DNA from: Bordetella genomosp. 8 | Lineage (GTDB): Bacteria > Pseudomonadota > Gammaproteobacteria > Burkholderiales > Burkholderiaceae_B | Direction: 5' to 3' | Assembly (NCBI RefSeq): GCF_002119685.1 | Contig: NZ_CP021108.1 | Location: 2,542,001-2,606,000 of the forward strand | Length of the DNA: 64,000 nucleotides | The notes under the pieces: generated by a model | Told to the model about the DNA's origin: nothing | What the model saw: only the letters and a program-made list of their open reading frames with translations | Database searches by the model: none | In this document: piece after piece, positions 8,922 to 18,087 of the stretch | Layout of the letters: each line of letters starts with the position of its first letter | How positions within the stretch are numbered: the first letter of the stretch is position 1 | Position numbers and translations under genes: made by a program

Positions 8922-11365
8922 CGGCCGTGGGTGGCCATGGCCGCGGGCTGCATGCCGCCCGCGTGCCGACGGCCCGTCGCGGCTTGTCCATCGATCCGCG
9001 GTTTCAACAACCGCAGGCCGTTGGCCACCACCAGCAGGCTGGTGCCGACGTCGGCGAAAACCGCCATCCACAGCGTGGCCAGGCCTGAGAGCGCCAGGAC
9101 CAGGAACACCGCCTTGATACCCAGGGCCAGCACGATGTTCTGCACCAGCACGCGATGCGTGGCGCGCGACAAGGCGACGAACTCGGCGATCTTGCGCGGA
9201 TCGTCATCCATCAAGGCCACGTCCGCGGTTTCGATGGCCGTGCCGGTACCCGCCGCGCCCATGGCGAAGCCGATATCCGCCCGCGCCAGGGCGGGCGCGT
9301 CGTTGATGCCGTCGCCCGCCATGCCGACCAGTCCGTCGCGCATATGGCTTTCCAGCGCGGCCAGCTTGTCCTCGGGCAGCTGATCGCCGCGCGCATCGCT
9401 GATGCCCAATTCGCCGGCGATGGCGCGCACGGCGGCCGCGTTGTCACCGCTCAGCATCAAGGTACGCACGCCCTGCGCATGCAGCTGGTCGATCGCCGCG
9501 CGGCTTTCGCCCCGCACCGTATCGGCAACGGCCGCCACCGCGATGGCGCCGCCGGCGTCGCACAGCACGACGGCGGTCTTGCCTTGGGCTTCCAGGGCAT
9601 CCAGCGCCGCCGTCACCGCCGGCGTGTCCCATCCCTGTTCCCGCATCAGCCGGCGATTGCCCAGGTGATACAGCTTGCCGTCGATGCTGCCGCGCACGCC
9701 GCGGCCGGGCAGGGCGGTGAAGTCCTCCACCTGCCGCAGCGGGCCGCCGCCATAACCCGCCGCGATGGCCCGCGAGACAGGATGGTCCGAGCGCGCGGCC
9801 AGGCTCGCGGCCAGGCCCGCGTCCACGTCCTGCCCATCGATGCCGCGCAGTTCGGTCAGCACGGGCTTGCCGTGCGTCAGCGTGCCCGTCTTGTCGAAGG
9901 CCACCCAACGCAGCTTGCGGCCGTTCTCCAGATAGACGCCGCCCTTTATCAGGATGCCGCGCCGCGACGCCGCCGTCAGCCCGCTGACGATGCTGACCGG
10001 CGTGGAGATGACCAGGGCGCAGGGGCAGGCGATGATCAGCAAGGCCAGGGCGCGATACACGGCTTCGGCCCAGGGCTGCGCCCACAACAGCGGCGGCACG
10101 CAGGCCGCGAGGATGGCGACGATGACGACCGTGGGCGTGTAGATGCGGGAGAATCGGTCGATGAACCGCTGCATCGGCGCGCGCGATGCCGCCGCCTGTT
10201 CCACCGCGTGGATGATGCGCGCCAGCGTGGTGTCCTGCGCCGCCGCGGTCACGCGGTATTCGAAAGAGCCTTCGGCGTTGACGGTGGCGGCGTAGACCTG
10301 GTCGCCCGCCGTCTTGTCGGCCGGCATGCTTTCACCCGTGATGGCCGATTGGTCGACCGACGATCGGCCGTTCAAGACCACGCCATCCGCGGCGATCCGT
10401 TCGCCGGGACGCACGCGCACGATGTCGTCCGCGGCGAGCTCGGCCGCGGGAACTTCGCTCCATGTGCCATCGGGCTGCTGCCGCGTGGCATTGGGCGGCG
10501 CCAGGTCGAGCAGGCCGCGCACAGCGTTGCGCGCGCGATCCAGCGAACGCGCTTCGATCTGTTCCGCGACATTGAACAGGAACATCACCATGGCGGCTTC
10601 GGGCCATTGCCCGATTACCGCGGCGCCGGTGACGGCGATACTCATCAGCGCATTGATGTTCAGGTTGCCGTTGCGCACCGCGATCCAGCCCTTGCGGTAG
10701 GTGTTCAGGCCGCAGGCCAGCACGGAAGCCAGGGCCAGGACCGCGGAGGCCGCCGGGGGCATGCCGGCGAAGTGCGCGATCTCGGCCAGCGCGGCCAGGA
10801 CGCCGGCCATCGCCAGCAGCTTCCAACGCGGTTTTTCGGCGGGCGGCGTCGACACGGGCGCCCGGCCGGCCAGGACTTCCGGCGTCATGCCGACGGCGCG
10901 CACGCCGGCCAATACCTGGTCCTGGCCGCCTTCCGCGTGGACCACGGACAGTACGCGGCGCATGAGGTCGAAATGCAGGTCGCCCACGCCGGGCAGCGTG
11001 CCGAGTTTCTTGCGCAGCAGCGCTTCTTCGGTCGGGCAGTCCATCTGGCCGATGCGCATACGGGTCAGCGTCATGCCGGCCGGGACGTTCAGGGTCGATT
11101 CGGCGCCGGCCGGCTGCGCCGGGGCGCCGTGGCAGCAGTCCGCGCCGTGGGCGTGCCCGTGTCCGTGATCGTGCCCATGATGATGCGCATGCGCATGTCC
11201 GTGCGCATGTCCGTGCGTATGGTCGTGCGTCTGCGGACGATCCTGCTCATGATCGTGTCCATGATCATGAGCATGCCCTTCCGAATGAGCGTGTGCATGA
11301 TCGTGGCAGCAGCCGTCCCCGTGCCGATGCGCCGACGGCTGGATGGCGATGATTTTCTTGTCCAT
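8918..11365 (-). CDS. cadA: Cd/Zn/Pb-exporting P1B-type ATPase with His-rich N-terminus
   Basis: An 815-residue P1B ATPase that pumps soft divalent metals out of the cytoplasm. After a short start come about 27 histidines between residues 13 and 79, mostly as H-x-H, plus two CC pairs. Next is one heavy-metal-associated domain with 'MDCPTEE' (the variant seen in CadA/ZntA proteins), then the transmembrane CPC motif 'ACPCALVIS', phosphorylation site '[10 protein letters not shown]', and hinge '[20 protein letters not shown]'. It is divergent from a CadR-type regulator with a shared MerR-type operator. Exact metal preference (Cd, Zn, Pb) is not readable. Confidence 0.93.
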   Translation of the reverse strand: MDKKIIAIQPSAHRHGDGCCHDHAHAHSEGHAHDHGHDHEQDRPQTHDHTHGHAHGHAHAHHHGHDHGHGHAHGADCCHGAPAQPAGAESTLNVPAGMTLTRMRIGQMDCPTEEALLRKKLGTLPGVGDLHFDLMRRVLSVVHAEGGQDQVLAGVRAVGMTPEVLAGRAPVSTPPAEKPRWKLLAMAGVLAALAEIAHFAGMPPAASAVLALASVLACGLNTYRKGWIAVRNGNLNINALMSIAVTGAAVIGQWPEAAMVMFLFNVAEQIEARSLDRARNAVRGLLDLAPPNATRQQPDGTWSEVPAAELAADDIVRVRPGERIAADGVVLNGRSSVDQSAITGESMPADKTAGDQVYAATVNAEGSFEYRVTAAAQDTTLARIIHAVEQAAASRAPMQRFIDRFSRIYTPTVVIVAILAACVPPLLWAQPWAEAVYRALALLIIACPCALVISTPVSIVSGLTAASRRGILIKGGVYLENGRKLRWVAFDKTGTLTHGKPVLTELRGIDGQDVDAGLAASLAARSDHPVSRAIAAGYGGGPLRQVEDFTALPGRGVRGSIDGKLYHLGNRRLMREQGWDTPAVTAALDALEAQGKTAVVLCDAGGAIAVAAVADTVRGESRAAIDQLHAQGVRTLMLSGDNAAAVRAIAGELGISDARGDQLPEDKLAALESHMRDGLVGMAGDGINDAPALARADIGFAMGAAGTGTAIETADVALMDDDPRKIAEFVALSRATHRVLVQNIVLALGIKAVFLVLALSGLATLWMAVFADVGTSLLVVANGLRLLKPRIDGQAATGRRHAGGMQPAAMATHGR

Positions 11366-11379
11366 GGGGCGTATTGCAC

Positions 11380-11400
11380 ACCCTGGGGTTACTATAGGGT
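11380..11400. promoter_or_regulatory. CadR/MerR-type operator and cadA promoter
   Basis: A 21-base imperfect inverted repeat with half-sites ACCCT and AGGGT (fuller right half CTATAGGGT) lies between the divergent cadA and cadR genes. On the minus strand, -35 TTGACC (11403-11398) and a -10-like TGCAAT are 19 bases apart. That over-long spacing is the hallmark of MerR-family promoters, where the activator untwists the DNA. The operator fills the spacer, as in other Cd/Pb/Zn regulators. Confidence 0.8.
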
Positions 11401-11424
11401 CAAGCCCAACCCAGGAGCATCTCC

Positions 11425-11859
11425 ATGAAAATCGGAGAATTGGCCAAAGCCGCCGGTACGACGGTCGAGACCGTCCGCTACTACGAAAAGGAAGGCCTGC
11501 TGCCCGCGCCGGATCGCGGCGCCAACAACTATCGCAGTTATGGCCCCGTGCACGCCGAACGCCTGCGGCTCATCCGCAATTGCCGGGCATTGGATATGAC
11601 GCAGGACGAAATCCGCGCCATCCTGACGCTCGCGGACAGGCAGGCCGCCGACTGCGGCCCCATTAACGAGATCTTCCAGGACCACATCCGGCACGTCGAC
11701 GAACGCATCGCCGAGCTCATGCACCTGAAAACGCAATTGTCTGCGCTGCGCCAGCGCTGCATGTCGGCCCGACCCCACGCGGAGGACTGTGGGATCCTCC
11801 ACGGCCTGGCGGAAATGCAGGTCGAGGAGCGCCCCGAACGCCATACCCACCTAGGCTGA
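11425..11859 (+). CDS. cadR: CadR/PbrR-type MerR-family metal-responsive regulator
   Basis: A 144-residue regulator. The N-terminal winged helix ('[26 protein letters not shown]') is typical of MerR proteins; a long dimer helix follows. Metal-binding cysteines fit the Cd/Pb group: the one in 'AADCGPIN' near residue 77, the one in 'LRQRCMSA', and 'EDCGIL', followed by a His-containing tail 'RHTHLG' as in CadR. It is transcribed away from cadA and should activate it when Cd, Pb or Zn is bound. GGAGCATCTCC just upstream supplies the ribosome site. Confidence 0.9.
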   Translation: MKIGELAKAAGTTVETVRYYEKEGLLPAPDRGANNYRSYGPVHAERLRLIRNCRALDMTQDEIRAILTLADRQAADCGPINEIFQDHIRHVDERIAELMHLKTQLSALRQRCMSARPHAEDCGILHGLAEMQVEERPERHTHLG

Positions 11860-11874
11860 CCTCTTACCGACACC

Positions 11875-12474
11875 ATGACTTCGACACTGAATTCGGCACC
11901 CATACACGCGCTGCATACGCGTCGTTCGATGAAATTCCTGCGCGCGCCGGCCCCTCGGCCGGAAGAACTGGAGCAGATGCTGCAGGCCGCCATGGCGGCG
12001 CCCGACCACGGCGCCCTGCGGCCCTGGCGGTTCAAGATCATCCGAGGCGAGGCCATCGGCCGCCTGGCGGACCTGGCCCTGGACGAGGTCAAGCGCAGCG
12101 GCGACAAGCGCATGACCCCGGAGAAGGAAAAATCCGTCCGCGAATGGCTGGCGGGCGTGCCGGTGCTGATCGCGCTGGCGCAGAAAATCAATCACGACAA
12201 CCGGAAGGTGCCCGAGCAGGAGCAACTGCTGGCCACCGGCGCATCGGTCATGAACATCCTGAACGCCGCGCACATGCTGGGCTACGGCGCGTTCTGGAGC
12301 ACCGGGCTGGGCACCTACCTGGAGCCGGTGCAGGAGGCCCTGGGTTTCGACGCGCTGGACTACCGGTTCCTGGGGTTCCTGGCCATCGGCACGCCGGCCT
12401 GCGCCGTGCCGCCCGCCAACCGGCCGGACTTCCATGAGTTCGTGTCGGAATGGACGGGCCCGACCGCCGCCTAG
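11875..12474 (+). CDS. Nitroreductase family flavoprotein (YdjA-like)
   Basis: A 199-residue protein of the FMN-dependent nitroreductase fold. FMN-contacting segments are 'HTRRSMKFL' near the N-terminus, 'APDHGALRPWRFKII' (residues about 42-56), and 'GASVMNILNAAHMLGYGAFWST'. This is the short YdjA/TdsD-like branch, which reduces small molecules with NAD(P)H; the natural substrate is usually unknown. It starts 15 bases after cadR and may be read through from it. A role in metal stress is possible but not shown. Confidence 0.85.
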   Translation: MTSTLNSAPIHALHTRRSMKFLRAPAPRPEELEQMLQAAMAAPDHGALRPWRFKIIRGEAIGRLADLALDEVKRSGDKRMTPEKEKSVREWLAGVPVLIALAQKINHDNRKVPEQEQLLATGASVMNILNAAHMLGYGAFWSTGLGTYLEPVQEALGFDALDYRFLGFLAIGTPACAVPPANRPDFHEFVSEWTGPTAA

Positions 12475-12520
12475 CCGGGGGGCGCCTAGCCGGGGGTGCC
12501 CAGCCGGGGGCCTGGCTGGA
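12466..12520. repeat. Short GC-rich tandem repeat, three copies
   Basis: Three near-identical copies of a roughly 15-base unit (core GCCTAGCCGGGGG, third copy GCCCAGCCGGGGG) run head to tail. The stop codon of the nitroreductase gene lies inside the first copy. The end of the array can fold through CAGCC/GGCTG and may help to end transcription between the two convergent genes. Confidence 0.6.
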
Positions 12521-12525
12521 AGCGC

Positions 12526-12915
12526 CTAATCCTTCGCCAGCTCTTCCATGATGGGACATTCCGGCCGATCGTCGCCATGGCAATGGTCGGCCAGATGATG
12601 CAAGGTGTCGGCCATCTGCTGCAGCGCCTGCGCCTTGCTCTCCAATTCGGCCACGTGCCTCATGGCGATCCGCTTGACGTCGGCGCTGGCGCGGCTGCGG
12701 TCGCGCCACAAAGCGAGCAGGTCGCGCATCTGCTCCACCGAAAAACCCAGGTCGCGCGCCCGGCGCAGGAAGCGCAGCGTGTGCACGTCGTTGTGGCTGT
12801 AGATGCGGTAGCCCGCGTCGGTGCGTTCCGGCGACCGCGTCAAGCCTATGCTTTCGTAGTAGCGGATCATCTTGGCCGTAATGCCGGACGCCGCCGCTGC
12901 CTGGCCGATATTCAT
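12526..12915 (-). CDS. cueR: CueR-type copper-responsive MerR-family regulator
   Basis: A 129-residue MerR-family activator. It has the winged helix at residues 1-30 ('[20 protein letters not shown]'), a coiled dimer helix, and a C-terminal metal loop 'CHGDDRPEC', i.e. two cysteines seven residues apart, the Cu(I)/Ag(I) site of CueR. Its ATG overlaps the stop codon of copA (ATGA), so translation of the two is coupled. It should control both copA and copZ through the two CueR boxes found between them. Confidence 0.92.
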   Translation of the reverse strand: MNIGQAAAASGITAKMIRYYESIGLTRSPERTDAGYRIYSHNDVHTLRFLRRARDLGFSVEQMRDLLALWRDRSRASADVKRIAMRHVAELESKAQALQQMADTLHHLADHCHGDDRPECPIMEELAKD

Positions 12916-15275
12916 GACGCACCGCCCCCTGCGATAAGTGTGGATGTCCCGTGGCCGGATCGATCGGCGGCGGCCGGCGTCGCCGATACCGGCGCCCGGA
13001 ACGTCCGCAGCCGCAATGCGTTGCCGACCACGAAGAGACTGGACAGGGCCATCGCCGCGGCCGCGAAGACGGGCGACAGCGACGGACCATGCAGCAGCGC
13101 CAGGGCGCCCGCCGCCAGCGGTATCAATGCCACGTTGTACACGAAGGCCCAGAACAGGTTCTGGCGGATATTGGCCAGGGTCGCCCGGCTGATGGCGATG
13201 GCGCGCGGCACGCCGGCCGGGTCGCCGGCCATCAGCACGACCGACGCTGCGTCGATCGCGACATCGGTACCCGTTCCGATGGCGATGCCCACGTCCGCCG
13301 CGGCCAGCGCCGGCGCATCGTTGATGCCGTCGCCGACGAACGCCAGCAGAGGACGTTCCGCGGCGCCCGTCGCATCGCCTTCCCGCAGTTCGCGGACCGC
13401 CCGCACCTTGCCTTCGGGCAGTACTTCCGCGCGCACGTCGTCGATGCCCAGGATCCGCGCGACCGCCTGCGCGGTGTGGCGGTTGTCGCCGGTGATCATC
13501 ACCGTACGGATGCCCGCCGCGCGCAGGGCTGCGATGGCGGCGGCCGAGGTCGGGCGAACGGGATCTTCCACCGCCATGACCGCGGCGGCAACGCCGTCGA
13601 TGGCCACGTAGATGGCCGTCTTGCCGGCACGGGCCCAGTTCTCCGCCCGATCCCGCAGCCCGGCCACGTCCACGCCATGCTCGCTCATCAGGCGCTCCGC
13701 GCCGACCAGCAGTTGCCGGCCTTGCGCCTCGCCCCGTACGCCGGCGCCCGAAATCGCCTGGAAGCCGCTGACGGCCGTGGCCTGCACGCCGTCCGCGCGC
13801 GCCGCCGCCACGATGGCCGAGGCGATCGGATGTTCAGAAGCGGCCTGCACCGACGCCGTCCACGCCAGGACATCTTCGCGCTGAAAACCGGCGGCCAGCG
13901 CCATGTCGGTCATGGCGGGCTTGCCCTGCGTCAACGTGCCGGTCTTGTCGAAGGCCACCGTTCCGACGTCTCGCAGGCTTTGCAGCGCATCGCCCTGGCG
14001 GAACAGCACGCCCATGTCGGCGGCCCGGCCGGTGCCCACCATGATGGACATCGGCGTGGCCAGCCCCATCGCGCAGGGGCAGGCCACGATCAGCACGGCC
14101 ACCGCGTGCACCAGCGCCTGGGGCAGGGCGGGCGACGCCCCCCACGCCAGCCACGCAAAGAACGTCACGGCCGCGATTGCCATGATGGCCGGCACGAAGC
14201 GATAGGTGATACGGTCCACCAGGCTCTGTATGGGCAGCTTCGCGCCCTGTGCGTCCTGCACCATGCGGGCGATGCGCGCCAAGGCCGTGTCCGCGCCGGT
14301 GTGCGTGACCTGCACGGTCAATGTGCCTTGCGTATTGAGCGTGCCGCCCGTCACGGTGTCGCCGGCGGCTTTCTCCACCGGTACGGGCTCGCCCGTGATC
14401 ATGGATTCGTCCACGAAGGACGCACCGTCGCGCACCACGCCGTCGACCGGAATTTTTTCGCCGGGCCGGATGCGCACCACATCGCCCGACCGGACCTCTT
14501 CGATGGGCAGGTCCACGGTGTCTTCGCCACGCAGCACACGGGCGCGCCGCGGTTGCAGCGAGGCCAGCCGCGCGATCGCGGCGCCCGTGCGGCCCTTGGC
14601 GCGCGCTTCCAGCAGGCGGCCCAGCAGGATCAGCGTGACGATGACGGCGGCCGCTTCGAAATAGACGTGGCGGGCTTCCGGCGGCAGCCAGTCCGGCATG
14701 AACGTCGCGACCGTCGAATACAGCCACGCGCTGCCCGCGCCCACGGCCACCAGGGAGTTCATGTCCGGGCCGCCACGCGCCAGGGCCGCGCCGCCTTTCA
14801 GGAAGAAGTCCCTGCCGGGACCCGCCAGTACCAGGCTGGTCAGCAGCCATTGCAGCAGCCACAAGCGCTCGGGTCCCACATGCGCGTCCAGGGCGTGGTG
14901 CAGGGCAGGCACCAGGTGGCCGCCCATCTCCAGCAGGAAAACCGGCAGGCTCAAGGCCAGCGCGATGGCGAAGCGGCGGCCCAGGCGGCGCGCTTCCTGT
15001 TCGCGCGCGGCTGCGTGGCGCGCCGTTTCGTCGTTTTCCGGCACGATGGGATGGGCGCCATAACCGGCCTTGGCGACGGCGGCCACCAGGGCGTCCGCCG
15101 TCGCCACGCCCGCCTGGTCCCACGTCACGCGGGCGCGTTCGGTCGCCAGGTTCACGCTGGCGCCGCGCACGCCGGGGACGGCGGCCAGGGCGTTTTCGAC
15201 GCGCTTGACGCAGGAGGCGCAGCTCATTCCTTCTATGGCGAGCTCGACAGGGGAGGTTTGCGGTTCGGTTTTCAT
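12912..15275 (-). CDS. copA: Cu(I)-exporting P1B-type ATPase CopA
   Basis: A 787-residue copper pump. One N-terminal HMA domain with 'GMSCASC' binds Cu(I). The membrane motif '[11 protein letters not shown]', the phosphorylation site '[10 protein letters not shown]', and '[20 protein letters not shown]' are complete. An in-frame GTG at 15305 would make it ten residues longer, but it begins directly at the end of the predicted -10 element, so it cannot be in the transcript; I take the ATG at 15275. Its gene overlaps cueR at the 3' end and is divergent from copZ. Confidence 0.93.
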   Translation of the reverse strand: MKTEPQTSPVELAIEGMSCASCVKRVENALAAVPGVRGASVNLATERARVTWDQAGVATADALVAAVAKAGYGAHPIVPENDETARHAAAREQEARRLGRRFAIALALSLPVFLLEMGGHLVPALHHALDAHVGPERLWLLQWLLTSLVLAGPGRDFFLKGGAALARGGPDMNSLVAVGAGSAWLYSTVATFMPDWLPPEARHVYFEAAAVIVTLILLGRLLEARAKGRTGAAIARLASLQPRRARVLRGEDTVDLPIEEVRSGDVVRIRPGEKIPVDGVVRDGASFVDESMITGEPVPVEKAAGDTVTGGTLNTQGTLTVQVTHTGADTALARIARMVQDAQGAKLPIQSLVDRITYRFVPAIMAIAAVTFFAWLAWGASPALPQALVHAVAVLIVACPCAMGLATPMSIMVGTGRAADMGVLFRQGDALQSLRDVGTVAFDKTGTLTQGKPAMTDMALAAGFQREDVLAWTASVQAASEHPIASAIVAAARADGVQATAVSGFQAISGAGVRGEAQGRQLLVGAERLMSEHGVDVAGLRDRAENWARAGKTAIYVAIDGVAAAVMAVEDPVRPTSAAAIAALRAAGIRTVMITGDNRHTAQAVARILGIDDVRAEVLPEGKVRAVRELREGDATGAAERPLLAFVGDGINDAPALAAADVGIAIGTGTDVAIDAASVVLMAGDPAGVPRAIAISRATLANIRQNLFWAFVYNVALIPLAAGALALLHGPSLSPVFAAAAMALSSLFVVGNALRLRTFRAPVSATPAAADRSGHGTSTLIAGGGAS

Positions 15276-15305
15276 AGTCGCTGCTGCGGTATGGGCAATG
15301 ACCAC

Positions 15306-15336
15306 AGTCTGATCCTTCCCATCATGGTAAGGTCAA
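15306..15336 (-). promoter_or_regulatory. CueR-dependent promoter of copA
   Basis: On the minus strand, -35 TTGACC (15336-15331) is followed after 19 bases by CAGACT. The spacer holds the CueR inverted repeat CCTTACC/GGGAAGG. The 19-base spacing and dyad are those of known copper-responsive MerR-type promoters. Transcription should start near 15299, which fixes the copA start codon at 15275. Confidence 0.85.
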
Positions 15337-15368
15337 GCGGCTCGAGGTCAAGTGCGCCAGATCAAATA

Positions 15369-15399
15369 TTGACCTTGCCATGATGGGAAGGTGTACTGT
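15369..15399 (+). promoter_or_regulatory. CueR-dependent promoter of copZ
   Basis: A second CueR box on the plus strand: -35 TTGACC, then 19 bases containing CCTTGCC/GGGAAGG, then TACTGT. It points to copZ. With the copA box about 40 bases away, this forms a compact divergent copper switch. Confidence 0.85.
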
Positions 15400-15448
15400 T
15401 CCAGGCATCGGGCGGCATGCCGTTCGCCCAGCGCTACAAGGAGTCATC

Positions 15449-15649
15449 ATGACCATGCAATATCAGGTCCCGGACATGTCGTGCCAGCACTGCGTCCAGA
15501 GCATTACCCGCGCCGTCGCCCAGGCCGTGCCGGGAACATCGGTTCAGGTGGATCTGTCCAACCATCGGGTTACCGTCACCGGTACGGAAGACCAGGCGCG
15601 GGTCGAAGGCGCCATCCGCGAAGCCGGGTACACCGCCATACCCGCTTAA
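15449..15649 (+). CDS. copZ: CopZ-like copper chaperone (HMA domain)
   Basis: A 66-residue single-domain protein: 'MSCQHC' supplies the two metal-binding cysteines, and the length and ferredoxin-like layout match CopZ/Atx1 chaperones that hand Cu(I) to CopA. CAAGGAG sits before the chosen ATG; a second ATG two codons later is possible. It is driven by its own CueR promoter opposite copA. Confidence 0.9.
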   Translation: MTMQYQVPDMSCQHCVQSITRAVAQAVPGTSVQVDLSNHRVTVTGTEDQARVEGAIREAGYTAIPA

Positions 15650-15699
15650 GCGTATCGTGGTTGGCAGGGCAGCGTGGGGGCATCGACAGGGGCCTCATT

Positions 15700-15800
15700 G
15701 AGGAAGACTATCGATTAATAAGAATAATTAAATTTGATGTATTGATAGCTGATATTTATTATTCGTCCATGGCGTTTCGCCTTTGAACCGAACAGGAGAT
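15700..15800 (+). promoter_or_regulatory. AT-rich promoter region of the peroxiredoxin gene
   Basis: About 70 bases (15705-15770) are much richer in A and T than the surroundings and contain CTATCGAT and TTGATAG elements that resemble the ATAG/CTAT half-sites of OxyR, followed by a TATTTATTATT stretch. OxyR control would suit the gene, but the half-site spacing is not clean, so this is only suggestive. Confidence 0.4.
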
Positions 15801-15806
15801 ATACCC

Positions 15807-16535
15807 ATGCTGCAAGCCCGCGAAGGACAACGCGTCCCGAACGTGACTTTCCCCGTCCGCGAAGACAACGCCTGGAAGCAGGTCACCACGGACGACATTT
15901 TCAAGAATAAGACGGTGGTGGTTTTCTCCCTGCCGGGCGCCTTCACGCCTACCTGCTCGTCCACGCACCTGCCGCGCTACAACGAACTGGCGCCGGCCTT
16001 CCGCGCGAACGGCGTCGACAGCATCGTCTGCGTCTCGGTCAACGATACCTTCGTCATGAACGAATGGGCCAAGGACCAGGAGTCGGCCAACGTGACGCTG
16101 CTGCCCGACGGCAACGGCGATTTCACCGAAGGCATGGGCATGCTGGTCGACAAACGCAACCTGGGCTTCGGCAAGCGCAGCTGGCGCTATTCGATGCTGG
16201 TGCGCGATGGCGTCGTCGAAAAGATGTTCATCGAACCGGAGAAGGACGGCGACCCGTTCGAGGTTTCCGATGCCGACACCATGCTGAACTACATCGCCCC
16301 GGCCGCGCGCAAGCCTGACCAGGTGGTGGTGTTCTCCAAGCCGGGCTGCCCATTCTGCATCGAAGCCAAGTCGCTGCTGGACAGCAAGGGCTATGACACG
16401 ATCGACATCCCCCTGGAAAACAAGGTGCGCGGCCGCGTGATCGGCGCCGTTTCCGGCAAGGCCACCGCGCCGCAGGTGTTCATCAACGGTTCGCTGATCG
16501 GCGGCCTGGATGAACTGAAGGCGCACTTCGCCTGA
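15807..16535 (+). CDS. Hybrid peroxiredoxin-glutaredoxin (Prx5-Grx fusion)
   Basis: A 242-residue fusion that reduces hydrogen and organic peroxides with glutathione. Residues 1-160 are a Prx5-type peroxiredoxin with the peroxidatic cysteine in '[16 protein letters not shown]'. Residues about 170-242 are a glutaredoxin with 'KPGCPFC' and the GSH-binding '[14 protein letters not shown]'. I chose the ATG at 15807 with AGGAGAT before it rather than one eight codons upstream. The flavin disulfide reductase gene follows after 58 bases and is probably co-transcribed. Confidence 0.93.
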   Translation: MLQAREGQRVPNVTFPVREDNAWKQVTTDDIFKNKTVVVFSLPGAFTPTCSSTHLPRYNELAPAFRANGVDSIVCVSVNDTFVMNEWAKDQESANVTLLPDGNGDFTEGMGMLVDKRNLGFGKRSWRYSMLVRDGVVEKMFIEPEKDGDPFEVSDADTMLNYIAPAARKPDQVVVFSKPGCPFCIEAKSLLDSKGYDTIDIPLENKVRGRVIGAVSGKATAPQVFINGSLIGGLDELKAHFA

Positions 16536-16593
16536 GCCGCGCCGACGCGTGCATGACCTCGCCATTCATATCCGAGCATCATAAGGATTACAC

Positions 16594-18012
16594 ATGAAAA
16601 CCTTGCAAACCGATGTGGCCGTGATCGGCGCCGGCACGGCCGGCCTGGGCGCCTATCGTGCGGCGGTTGCCGCGGGCAAGCGCGCGCTGATCATCGAAGG
16701 CGGGCAGTACGGAACGACTTGCGCCCGCGTTGGCTGCATGCCGTCCAAGCTGCTGATCGCCGCCGCCGAGGCCGCGCATGCCGCCGGACACGGTGCGCCC
16801 TTCGGCATCCACGTCGACGGCAAGGTGCGTGTGGATGGGCGCGAGGTCATGGACCGCGTCAAGCGCGAGCGTGACCGTTTCGTCGGGTTCGTCGTGGAAG
16901 GCGTGGAGAGCATCCCCGCCCAGGACAAGCTGCGCGGCTTTGCGCGGTTCGTGTCCGACACGGTGCTGCGCGTCGACGACCATACGGAAATCCATGCGCG
17001 CACCGTGGTGATCGCCACCGGCTCCACGCCGGCGGTGCCGCCGCCGTTCCAGGCGCTGGGCGACCGTCTGGTCGTCAATGACGACGTGTTCTATTGGGAC
17101 GACCTCCCTTCCAGCGTCGCCGTCTTCGGCCCCGGCGTGATAGGCCTGGAGCTGGGCCAGTCACTGGCGCGGCTGGGCGTGCGCGTAAGGGTGTTCGGTG
17201 TCAGCGGCAGCGTGGGCGGCATCACCGATCCGGCGGTGCGGCAAAGCGCCAAAAAGGCCTTCCAGGAAGAGTTCTACCTGGATCCGGATGCGCGCGTGCT
17301 GGAAACCACGCGTGACGGCGACCGCGTACGTGTGCGCTACGTCGCGCTGGACAACACGGAACGGGTGGAGCATTTCGACTACGCGCTGGTGGCGACCGGC
17401 CGCCGTGCGCACCTGGGCGGCCTGGCGCTGCAGAACACCAGCCTGAAGCTGAATCCGTCCGGCGTGCCGGAGTACGACCGCTACACCTTGCAGGCGGGCG
17501 ATGCGCCGATCTTCATCGCGGGTGACGCGAATGGCGATCTGCCCTTGCTGCACGAAGCCGCGGACGAAGGGCGCATCGCGGGAGAAAACGCGGCGCATTT
17601 CCCCAACGTCAAGGCGGGAACCCGCCGCGCGCCGATGGCGGTGGTGTTCTCCGATCCGCAGCTTGCGGTGGTGGGCACGCCCTACAACCGCCTGCCGGAA
17701 GGCACTTACGTGACCGGTGAAGTGGACTTCGGCAACCAGGGGCGCTCACGCGTCATGCTGAAGAACAAGGGCCGCCTGCACGTCTATGCCGATCGGGCCA
17801 CGGGTCGCTTCCTGGGCGCCGAAATGGCGGGCCCCAGCGTCGAGCATCTGGCGCATCTGCTCGCCTGGTCCTTGCAGCAGGGTATGACGGTGGGCCGCAT
17901 GCTGGAGATGCCTTTCTACCATCCGGTGGTGGAAGAGGGCTTGCGCACGGCTTTGCGCGACGCCGACGCGCAGGTGCGGGAGCATGGCCTGAAGTTGGCC
18001 AACGCGGCGTAA
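16594..18012 (+). CDS. Dihydrolipoamide dehydrogenase-like flavin disulfide reductase
   Basis: A 472-residue class I pyridine nucleotide-disulfide oxidoreductase. FAD site 'GAGTAGLGAYRAA' at residues 12-24, redox pair in 'TCARVGCMPSK' (CxxxxC), NAD(P) site 'FGPGVIGLELGQ', second FAD motif 'FIAGDANGD', and dimer-interface catalytic 'FYHPVVEEG'. It is a paralogue, not the pyruvate-dehydrogenase E3, which is at 33.7-35.5 kb. Location right after the peroxiredoxin-glutaredoxin gene suggests that it keeps a thiol pool reduced during peroxide stress; its real partner is unknown. Confidence 0.85.
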   Translation: MKTLQTDVAVIGAGTAGLGAYRAAVAAGKRALIIEGGQYGTTCARVGCMPSKLLIAAAEAAHAAGHGAPFGIHVDGKVRVDGREVMDRVKRERDRFVGFVVEGVESIPAQDKLRGFARFVSDTVLRVDDHTEIHARTVVIATGSTPAVPPPFQALGDRLVVNDDVFYWDDLPSSVAVFGPGVIGLELGQSLARLGVRVRVFGVSGSVGGITDPAVRQSAKKAFQEEFYLDPDARVLETTRDGDRVRVRYVALDNTERVEHFDYALVATGRRAHLGGLALQNTSLKLNPSGVPEYDRYTLQAGDAPIFIAGDANGDLPLLHEAADEGRIAGENAAHFPNVKAGTRRAPMAVVFSDPQLAVVGTPYNRLPEGTYVTGEVDFGNQGRSRVMLKNKGRLHVYADRATGRFLGAEMAGPSVEHLAHLLAWSLQQGMTVGRMLEMPFYHPVVEEGLRTALRDADAQVREHGLKLANAA

Positions 18013-18043
18013 GCGATATACAAAGGCCCCGCCTGTGAGCTGA

Positions 18044-18083
18044 CCCCCGAAAGTTGGACCTCGATCCAGCCTTCGGGGGTTTT
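18044..18083 (+). terminator. Terminator-like hairpin after the reductase gene
   Basis: CCCCCGAAAG and CCTTCGGGGG pair over nine of ten positions around a 16-base loop, followed by TTTTGCGTTT. It lies between the reductase gene and the convergent unknown gene. The left arm is part of a sequence that resembles the end of an IS3-family element (see findings). Confidence 0.65.
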
Positions 18084-18087
18084 GCGT

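Noticed and set aside
11150..11330. Nucleotide repeat (CATG/GCAT-rich) near the start of cadA
   Set aside because: It is the coding consequence of the H-x-H tract, not an independent repeat element.
9155..11428. A 757-codon plus-strand frame over cadA
   Set aside because: Antisense to a complete metal ATPase; composition dominated by Arg, Gly, His and Gln as in other shadow frames.
15380..15448. Upstream extension of copZ
   Set aside because: It would begin inside the CueR promoter; the ATG at 15449 has a good ribosome site and gives the standard chaperone length.
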